A stretch of DNA of 64,000 bases from Dromaius novaehollandiae. Its lineage: Eukaryota; Chordata; Aves; Casuariiformes; Dromaiidae. This document shows positions 55,172 through 64,000 of the stretch, piece by piece. The DNA lies in the NCBI RefSeq assembly GCF_036370855.1, contig NW_026991398.1:1178001-1242000 (forward strand), in the 5' to 3' direction. The position numbers and the translations under genes were made by a program. The notes beneath the pieces are model-generated. The model ran no database searches. It was not told the DNA's origin and saw nothing but the letters and a program-made list of their open reading frames with translations. Each line of letters starts with the position of its first letter. The stretch's first letter is position 1.

Positions 55172-55936
55172 TTTTTGACAAAATCTTTCTAGCAATTTCT
55201 GTCCTTGAAAATGATCCTCCCCCCCCCCCAAGGGCTCATAATTCCCCAAAGGTCTTCTTTTACTGATTTTTGTTTGTTTCTTTTTTTTTGTCATAAAACG
55301 GTCTGGTAAAATCAACCGGCGAAGACCTTTATTTTCAGTCACTGCAAACTTGGATTAACTGGTGGCTGTTCACTCACTCCCACTTGATGCTAACATCTAT
55401 GTATTATTCCACCTTGTTTCTCTTGATGCTTTCTTCTTTTCTTCGGTTATCTTACTATTTATTCCTTGCCTTAACTTTAGCTATGTCACTGACCGCCCAT
55501 AGTGAGCAGATGCTTTGTGGTTCATGGTGCATTAACACTGAAGAATGTTGCTTTTGGTATCAATTGGTGCACTCATCTTCCCAAAGTTCAGTCACCTAAT
55601 ACACATTCATACAGCCTAAGCTGCTCTGCAGAAGCCACAGGGAGGTGGAATCTCGGAGGAAACCTTAGGGATGGGATGACTTAAGCCCCAGTAGCTCTGT
55701 CTCTCTCCAGTGACTGCAGAGATTGGATGACCCATTGAGGCTTAAAGTTGTTTAAATGAGTTATATGAAAAAGCTGAAGATTAAATGAAATTATTTCCAT
55801 GTCTGCCTATTTGGAGGTACAATAAAAGGCAATCCTCCATATTTAAGTAGCATTGACTTCTGTAAGACTTGGCCTCAAAAACAAAAAGCTTGCCTCTTAC
55901 ATGCCTTGCCTTACTAGATTAAGAGAAGCATTTATA
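55172..55936. other. 765 bp of host sequence missing from copy 1
   Basis: Unique to copy 2. It lies between the end of the left match (gctgtc) and the start of the right match (aaatctgtc). AT-rich; no gene or repeat recognised. Its absence in copy 1 coincides with the truncated end of ERV-A. Confidence 0.85.
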
Positions 55937-58900
55937 AATCTGTCATTAAAATGTTAAAAATACAGGTGAAAATAAATGTCATCAGGCAGTTCAGATGCCA
56001 GTAGCTATGATAAAATCTAGTCTTTCCTGCTGGATGGGTAACCTCACACTGTATGATTTCTTGATAGCTATTAGTTTTTCTAGATACAAACAGTAAATAC
56101 AATGAATTTTTTTCCTGAAATGTTCATTGAAAAAACAAGCAATTAACTTCTGGATCAGATTCCACTATACTTATTTTACCTTTCTTACCTGAACTGTGGT
56201 CTCTCTAGACACAAGTGGAGACAGGTATGTTTTACTAAATGGAGAGCCCTCCAGTGCTAAGACACTGTCTAAACTGCCTAAATTCATCATCTTCTGCAGG
56301 TGCCATTCTTTTTCCCCTGACTCTGAAGGGGCAGCAGACACTAACTCTGATGTGAACATTTGCAGTGCAGCAGTGGGATTCAGCTCCAGACAGCGAAGCT
56401 GGTGTCTGCAACGCAAGTGGTCTGAGCTCTCATTATATTCAGCAGTGACCTGGCCAATAGTGTCCACAGAGCTTACAGAGCATTTTTGCTGAACAAATGT
56501 AGGGAAGTGATTAGTTGAGGAAACATGGGCATGTAGTGCTATTTTTAGTATTCTAGGATATTCTAGGATATTTTAAATGCCTACATGGGATGGAAGAAAA
56601 GACAACAGACACTGCTGGCTCAGAACCAGCTGATTAAATCTTCTGGTTCATAGATGCCTGTCTTTAAGCAGTTGGTCTCCATTGACTATAACAGAAGCTT
56701 ATATGTCCCATTCACTGGTGCTCCACAGAGAATGAAAGTCTTGGGGTCCACTGACCAGACCTTAGAGCCATTCAGTACCCTCATGCTCCCAGTCTGAGTC
56801 AGTGCTTTCTAGAGGGAAGAGACCTCACTCCCCTGGCCTTGCCAGCCCACCAAACCAGAACATTTGCTGTCTGTGACCTCTTTTCAAGTCATTCTCCTAA
56901 ATTATTCTACAACTTCCACTCCACATATCCTTTCTCTGCTTTTTTGATCTCCAGAGCCTTACCAGCAATAAGACTTCCTTGGCATTGCAAGTCCTGCTGT
57001 TGGATGGCTTATCTTCTGGTGTGTGCTGTTGTTTGGAGTTTTATGGGATATCACAAGGGATCATGCTTTTGGGGGAAAAGGTGATGATCTAGAGTGTAAG
57101 TGGAGAAGGCAGGAGTAATTTGCAACTTTTTTTTCATGCCTCAGTAACTGCCTGTTTGTTTGAGCAAAGGGAGAGATGAATCTCTGCCCTGATAGGAGGG
57201 GAAGGGGAAAGAGGGAGTTTGTGTAGACTTCTGTCTCATGCAGAAGTCAAAAAGTCAAGATGGAGTGATGGAGTGTGATTCCACAGAAGGGTCAAGGAGT
57301 TCTCTGGACCAAGAAGGACAGAGCTAGGGGCACTCAGTTACCTAACTTGGGATGGCTACCATAGAGATGTCTCTCCCTGAGCTTCCTTTGTAGTCAGGAA
57401 GAGAAACATCTACTGTTGGATACAAGTCATTTGAGCTAATTTAGACAATTCACATAAGATGAGTTGTATCCCTCTAGAAACGCCTCACTGGGTGTGAAGG
57501 CAGGCTAAAAGAGGAAGCTCCTTTGGATGGTACCTCTTGCAGGCATCTAGTAGTATTCCAGGTGCCCTGGGCATGTATACATCACGTACAGAAAACCTGT
57601 GCCCTTCAGGGAGGCAGTTTGAGGCCAGGCAGGACGTCCTCAAATGGCCTTGAACACCTACACATACGAATTCACAGAGCCTCTTGTGTCAAAGTCACCT
57701 CAGCTTCACCTGTTACCTCAGGTCCCTCCCAAGTCCATGATGAGGGACCAGCATCTCCACATCTCCAGAGAGGGAGTCATCCTACCTGTTTCAGGAGTCC
57801 ATCTTAGAAGAGCATCTGTCATTCTCTGATGTGGCTGATTCTGACTGTCAGTGAAATCTCCCTGACCAGCAGAGATTTGGACCCTAGAAGTTTGTTGAAG
57901 TGAATCGCAGGGGAGTCACTCTTAAAAAGAAATTAAATTTGGGGATACTCAAGGAATTTTTTTGTTTGTTTGTTTGTTTGTTTTGTGGAGGTCATTGAGT
58001 CCAACACATCCCCTCAAAGAAAAGCAAGTTATGTGGCTCGTACTTTTTCCCCTCAGGTATCACCTTGGTATCTCTCACATCTCAAGTTCTTTTCTCTGTC
58101 ATACCACTTTCAACTATAGTATTTTCCAGATTTCCCTTTCTTTGTCATTCCCCAGAAAATTGTGCACCTCGTTAGAAAGAACATCTCGTTCACATGCTCA
58201 GCTCACCCTGGGATGCAGGAGGTGACTGAAGTCCAGCTCTTCAGGCAATGGGGAATGGTTGCTTCATACAGGAATATCCATGCTCACATACTTCATTACC
58301 GATCAGAGAGAAGCTTGGCCTGCACCTGCTGGTGCTCACTATTTCTGTCTGAAAGGAAGATAGCACCCACCCAAGGACAGTCAAGCCAAGCCCGTTACTG
58401 TCCCAAGTGAGCTCTGTGTGATCCATCACTCCCCTAGTCTGGGGGCTCAGAGTGTGTCAAGAACTCACTGTGTTTCTGCTTGAGACCCCATCCCATGCTG
58501 CTGCTGGAAGTCCCTGCTTTCAATCCCCATGCCAAGTTATTGTGGGGAGGAAAAGGAATCCTGGAATGATGAAACCACTTCCAGTGGCATCTGAGATACC
58601 GGTTTTCAGAGGCTGAATTATCCTCTGCAGATACTGCTCTGAAGTACAGAACACAGCCGATATCACTGCGCCAAGACTTAGAGATCAATACTTCAAATAT
58701 CTGAAGTTAAGGTCGATGAATGCCACCCAGAGAATTTACACACTGATTATAGTTATATGCTCAGGGAATTAAGGGTACCCAGAATTTCATGACCGATTTC
58801 TGTCTCTCTAAAGTTATATCATATTCATCCTTCTGGCTATGGGACGGGACTCTTAGGAAAGCTTTCTTTATTATCAACACCCTTGTTTTCTCATCTCCCA

Positions 58901-60608
58901 CTGCAGCAGGATGGTATTGGTTCAGTTATTAACAAACAAACAAACAAACAACAAACATGCTTTCCTCTGTGAATTCAGATGAGGGGAAGCAAAGAAAGAT
59001 GGAGAGAGCTTCAGAGGCCATGGTAAGCATGAACTGTGGGAGTAAAGCAAGGAGAGAGGATTAGGGGTAGGAAAGGAAGAAAATGCAAGGCCTCAGTTCA
59101 TAAGAGCTATGTCAGTGAGTGGGGAACAAATGAGTAATTAAAATGTGTTTGTGGGGGGGAAATGATGCAAAGGAAAGCAGAGGAAAGTAATGATTTCTGC
59201 TTAAAGTACTGGGAAAATAAGACCCAGATGATATACCTTTCCTCTGAAGAAGAGCCTACAACTTTTTAGAGGGGCTGAGACTATCAGACCAGCTTTCACA
59301 GTTCTCCTCTGCAAGAAACCTGAGAGAACAGGAGGGGTGGGATTCACCTTCTCAGATGTAGACACGTTCAGTGGAAAGGCTTGATTCAGTTGCCCACTTA
59401 TCCCTGCCAATATGGAGATGCCCTGAGGTATCCAAGACATGTACAGGAATGCCATCCCTCAACTTAGCTGGGCAATGGGAGGGAAAACAGCCCCTCAAGA
59501 GTAAGGTTTCTCCCACTTCAGAACAGGTGCAACAGGCATGAGGGAACACAGGCTGTTGGGAGGCTGGCTGAGAACAAAAGCTCAGAGGAAGATTAAGTCA
59601 GGCCCTGCCTCTGGTGACCAAATTACAATCAGCTTCTGTTGATATACTTATCATATGTTTGTGGCTCCACAGATAATAGCTATATCTCCTCAGAAGGCCA
59701 CTCCAGGTGCTGAAAGGTGAGTGAGGGAAATGCTCGAGGCATGCACAGGAGCGAGGCTTTAGGGATGGGCTCATATATGAAGGCTTGAAAGAGACCACTG
59801 AACAGTAGAAAAATATTGACCCAGAATAAAAATCGTGTTGCATGGGTAATGGTGTAGGTAGCCATTTGGGAATGCTCCTACATGTCTAGTGGTAAAAGCT
59901 GAAGCCCTGTAGTTGATGTTTGCAAGAAGTTTACCTTGTAATGCATGAATGTGAGTGATAATGCTAAGAGCTTTCCTTGAAGCAAAACAACCCCCCCCCA
60001 AAAAAAGAACACAGCAAAGAGAAAAAGAACTTGCATAAATTGAACAGTGTCTCACTGAAAATAAAAACACAAAGTTCCTGTGTTTGTTATAGAGATGGAA
60101 CCAATGACAGCAAATGCTGACGGACGACAAAGAAGATCGCTGCATAGGTTTTTGTGAATAGTTCCTCATGATTTGGATGAAGCAAGGAAGCACAAATGCG
60201 ATTTATCGGACTGTTGGTATCACCAGAACCGCCAACAGACAGAGCTGTTCCTGCCCAGGGAACTGGGATAACTCTCTGTGCCAAGTGTGTGTTGTGTCTC
60301 CTCCCGGGCAGTGCTGAGGACTAAGCAATCCTTTCCCACCCTGGGCACGGTGTTAGCAGTATCTGGCTTCGCTCCACTTCGGTGGCTTCTCTTTTCTTTC
60401 TGTTTGGTTTCGTTATCCTACATGCATGTGTGAGAAGGGGAAGAGATGATAACTTTTAGACTAATTGCCACGGCTGCACCTGAAGAGAGCAGAAAACCAT
60501 CAGTGAGCCAAAGTAATAAAATCAAATGGACCCAACTGAAAGCTGCCTCCACCTCCAAACAAGAGAAGCCCTGTTTCTCCTGGGGAGGAAGGACCGCTGT
60601 TACATACC

Positions 60609-61028
60609 GGGAGCTGTAGTCTGCGAGCACAGGGCTGCCGAGTGGCCATGTTCCCCGCGGGGCATGATGGGAGCTGTAGTCTGCTGGTAGGGGGCTGCTG
60701 GTTGGCCACGTTCACCACGGGGCATGATGGGAGCTGTAGTCTGCAATCACAGGGCTGTGAGGCAGCCATGTTCCCCACGGGGCATGCTGGGAGCTGTAGT
60801 CTGCCAGCATTGGGCTGCTAGGTGGCCATGTTGCCCGCGGGGCATGCTGGAAGCTGTAGTCTGCAATCACAGGGCTGTGAGGCAGCCATGTTGCCCGCAG
60901 GGCAGGCTGGGAGCTGTAGTCTGCCAGCATTGGGCTGCTAGGTGGCCATGTTGCCCGCGGGGCATGCTGGAAGCTGTAGTCTGCAATCACAGGGCTGTTG
61001 GGCGGCCATGTTGCCCACGGGACATGCT
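60609..61028 (-). repeat. 60-bp minisatellite, 7 units (ZNF143/YY1-like motifs)
   Basis: Units start at 60609, 60669, 60729, 60789, 60849, 60909 and 60969. 60789-60908 and 60909-61028 are near-identical 120-bp dimers, so the two extra units relative to copy 1 arose by one dimer duplication. Motif content is as in copy 1; some units vary (for example gcaggctgg at 60900-60910). Confidence 0.92.
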
Positions 61029-63105
61029 GGACCCGGGGCTGACTGCCCGGGGCTGGGCCAGGACAGCGGCCATGAGGAGCAGCAGCCCGGGAGAGGCCGG
61101 GCCGGAGATGTCCCGTCATGGCAGCAGCTGGGACAGTCCCCAGGGATCCCCAAACAGCCCCGAGACCCCAGAGCAGCCCCGGGGTGGCAGGAAGAGGGTG
61201 GCAAGGGCGGTGTGTTGTAAGGGGCAGCACAGGGGAAAGGGGATGGTATTTTGGTAATTCCTGCTATTTCAGCTCCTCGGCCTGGGCACTTCTGTAAGGG
61301 GGCGAGGTCCAGCGCTGCCCCTGCCAGGCTGAGGAGCTGGCATGGAGGAGAAGGGGGTGGCTGGGAGTGGATCCATTCCCTCCAGCATTTGGGGCACAGA
61401 GGCTGCTTTGGCCTGGAGGGGGCTGTGTTGTGCTGGGATCCATCCCTGAACATCCGAGTGCCAGCACGGAGCCCCCCGGAACTGCTGTGGCAAAGTGCCC
61501 TGCTCTGGAGATGCAGAATAGCTGCCCCTTGCCTGGCCCAGCAGAAATGGTGCCTGGAGAGGGGAGGGGACATCACCAAGAGTCATGTGCAAGCTAAGAA
61601 GCGGGTGGGAAGCATTTCCTTTTGCTGTGGGAGGTGGGGATGCATGCGGGTTACTTGACATGTTCCCCTTCTTTGGTGTCTTTCAAGAGAAAAGGGAAGG
61701 TGCTGCTCCTGGCAAGCCTGTGGGGAGAGCAGAGGGAGGCTTATAGGGAGAGGCACAGAGGGGTGTCAGCCTCCCCATCAGCCCCCAGGGTGGGGGCCAG
61801 CAACGGTATGAGGAAATTGAGGCCAGTCAGTCCCTGTCTCCACTGCTCGTGTGTCCAGGAGACCTTAACGCTGGCTGCCTGCAGCCACTCTGTGCCAGCC
61901 CTTCTCCCCAGGACAGCATTAGTGTCCTGGCCCTGGGGCTCCTCAAGCAACTCCAGCTGCTCCAGTAACGGAGCAGCCTGCCCTGAGTTGACACACGTAG
62001 AAACAAGTATTCATTTATACCTCTCCTCAAGCATGCAATTGCTTCTTTGCTCTTCTCCAGAGATGTCCCTGCTCCCCAGGGAGCCTTTCCCCAGGTGAGC
62101 ATGTCTGTGCTGGCCTGGCCAGCCAGTCCTGCACCCCTCCCCTGTGCTCCTCGCAGGGCCCGGGCTGGCAGTGGTGCTCTGAAGCATGAGTGAGCTGTGG
62201 GGCCGTGGAGCGACTCTGCACTGGCCGTGCTGGTCAGGGCAGGAAGCAGACCCAGCATGGCCCAGCACCTGACAACCTTCTCCCCAGGGGCTGGGACTGT
62301 GGAAGCTGCTCGGAGCAATCACAGGGCATTTCAAATGGCTCAGGATGGTTCACGTGTCGTTTGATCCCGCCCATGGTTTTTCAATGTAGGTGACATGACC
62401 TGCTCTCGAGGCTCCCTTCCCTGTGCCCACTGAGTCCCCACTGCCCCTGCTGAGATTGCTGAGCTGTCATTTGGTGCATACTTCAGTTTAGCCCTTTACT
62501 TTTGGGTGACTCCACTTGTTTTTGTGAGTCTCCACTCACTGCCCATCCCAGACACATGCTGTCCCTGGAGACCACCCTGTGCTCTTCAGGCAGCTCCATG
62601 TTCCCTTCCAGAAGGACAGGCATGTGTCACCAGCCACGTCATAGGGGAGACAGTCCCCAGGAGATACTTCTTCAGCATTCACTCTCCCCAAGGGCACTGG
62701 GCACCCACAAGTGAGGAGTCCATCCAGCCTTCATTCCCTAAAACATCACCCTGTGAGCACTTCCCTCCTTGTGCATGGAGAGCCCAAGCACAGCAACAGG
62801 GCCTTTTCAGGTGCAATTCCCTGAGTGCATTCTTGGCTCTAGCTCTGAAAGAAGATACCAGCCTTCAGGCACAGTACTGAGAAAATCCCCATTTATTGCA
62901 GAGATGCTACTTGGGAGGCCAGCTCTGACACAGTGAGGGGCAGATTTACAGAAAGCCTCTTGATCAAACCGATGGAGTTTGTGCCTCTGGAGAAGAGATG
63001 AATTCAAACATTTGTGTACCAACGTGATTATCACAGATAGAAAACCAAAAGCACAAGAGGTGCCTGAGATAAATTGGAAATCACTTGTGAAGAGAAATGG
63101 GCAGC

Positions 63106-64000
63106 TTATTGCTGCTGAACTAGTACCAGCTGAATCAGTTTCCTCACTGCATCCTTGAGCTCCTTGTTCCTCATGCTGTAGATGAGGGGGTTCACTGCTG
63201 GAGGCACCACCGAGTACAGAACAGCCACCACCAGATCGAGAGCTGGGGAAGAGATGGAGGGGGGCTTCAGGTAGGCAAATGTGCCAGTGCTGAGAAACAG
63301 GGAGACCACGGCCAGGTGTGGGAGGCACATGGAAAAGGCTTTGTGCCGGCCCTGCTCAGAGGGGATCCTCAGCACCGCAGTCAAGATCTGCACATAGGAC
63401 AGCACAATGCAAATGAAACACCCAAAGACTAAACAAAGACTAACCACAAGAAGCCCCACTTCCCTGAGGTAGGCGTCTGAGCAGGAGAGCTTGAGGATCT
63501 GGGGAAGTTCACAGAAGAACTGGTCCACTGTGTTGCCTTGGCAGAGTGGTATGGAAAATGTGTTCGCAGTGTGCAGGAGAGCATAGAGAAAACCAGTGCC
63601 CCAGGCAGCTGCTGCCATTTTGGCACAAGCTCTGCTGCCCATGAGGGTCCCATAGTGCAGGGGTCTGCAGATGGCAACAAAGCGGTCATAGGCCATGACT
63701 GTGAGGAGAGAATACTCTGCTGAACATAAGAAAAAGAGGAGAAAACCTGGGCAGTGCATCCTGAGTAGGAAATGGCCCTGGTGTCCCACAGGGAACTGGC
63801 CATGGATTTGGGGACAGTGGTGGAGATGGAGCCAAGGTCGAGGAGGGAGAGGTTGAGGAGGAAGAAGTACATGGGGGTGTGGAGGTGGTGGTCGCAGGCT
63901 ATGGCTGTGATGACGAGGCCGTTGCCCAGGAGGGCAGCCAGGTAGATGCCCAGGAAGAGTGAGAAATGCAAGAGCTGCAGCTCCCTCATGTCTGTGAACA
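63106..64000 (-). pseudogene. Olfactory receptor, OR14-like, one frameshift, 5' end off window
   Basis: Duplicate of the intact OR at 33.0 kb, on the same strand. Stop at 63106. By comparison the ATG lies about 40 bp beyond the window. Motifs: LHTPMYFF, MAYDRFVAIC, KAFSMCLPHL, NPLIYSMRNKE. One base is missing near 63740-63748 (coding strand CAGGTTTTCTCC), at the start of TM3, which shifts the frame. No other lesion is seen, so it is either a very recent pseudogene or an assembly/sequencing error. The 33.0-kb copy has A at the second Ala of DRFAAIC; this copy has V, closer to the family norm. Confidence 0.85.

Larger units (their letters stand above)
54914..63105 (+). repeat. Segmental duplication copy 2
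   Basis: 54914-55171 matches 19577-19835; 55937-63105 matches 25945-33019. The match continues through the OR to the window edge. Copy 2 has no ERV-A, so it shows the unoccupied site at ~55936. No host gene is supported. (TTTG)n lies at 57959-57983 and a C run near 55208. The copies differ by a few percent by eye. Confidence 0.93.

Noticed and set aside
60724-61257. 177-codon open frame on the plus strand
   Set aside because: Created by the same minisatellite; composition is repeat-driven and not conserved in length with copy 1.

Overview
The window looks like avian nuclear DNA. It carries olfactory receptor (OR) genes of the bird-expanded OR14-like group, alpharetrovirus-like endogenous proviruses whose primer site matches tRNA-Trp, and CR1 LINE fragments. 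No bacterial operons, CRISPR arrays, rRNA or tRNA genes were seen. All similarity statements are by-eye comparisons within the window; family names come from general knowledge of these families, not from a search.

Layout. 1-1.7 kb is the 3' flank of an OR14-type unit whose gene lies off the left edge. 1.9-2.5 kb is an old LTR of the ERV-C family. 2.6-6.4 kb is a plus-strand OR14 unit with a frameshifted OR. 6.4-8.6 kb is its 3' flank, with a solo LTR (8141-8491) that has a 6-bp target duplication. 8.6-14.0 kb has no host gene but holds a decayed retroviral pol relic near 10.6-11.1 kb. An intact OR of another class II family lies at 14.0-15.0 kb (minus), and a twice-frameshifted OR at 17.4-18.3 kb (plus).

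From 19.6 kb a segmental duplication begins. Copy 1 (19577-~34000) and copy 2 (54914 to the right edge) are direct repeats that differ by a few percent. Copy 1 carries ERV-A (plus, 19837-25944, 5'-truncated); copy 2 has an empty site there. Each copy holds a 60-bp minisatellite (5 units at 30.6 kb, 7 units at 60.6 kb) and a minus-strand OR14 gene: intact at 33.0 kb, frameshifted at 63.1 kb and cut by the window edge. Between the copies lie the OR14 5' flank, a CR1 fragment, ERV-C (minus, 38616-47068, a mosaic gammaretrovirus-like provirus with 1.1-1.2 kb LTRs), a ~65-bp tandem repeat, and ERV-B (minus, 48506-54913, two 230-bp LTRs, intact pol).

The most interesting points are these. (1) ERV-B sits exactly on the left edge of duplication copy 2 and its two flanks do not match, as expected of a provirus formed by recombination between two loci. 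(2) ERV-A and ERV-B place gag, pro and pol in three frames with two different slippery heptamers, one of betaretroviral and one of alpharetroviral type, next to an alpharetroviral primer site. (3) The 60-bp minisatellite repeats a composite ZNF143/THAP11-like plus YY1-like motif. (4) The 3' half of ERV-C has integrase/nucleocapsid/protease fragments of another retrovirus spliced into env.
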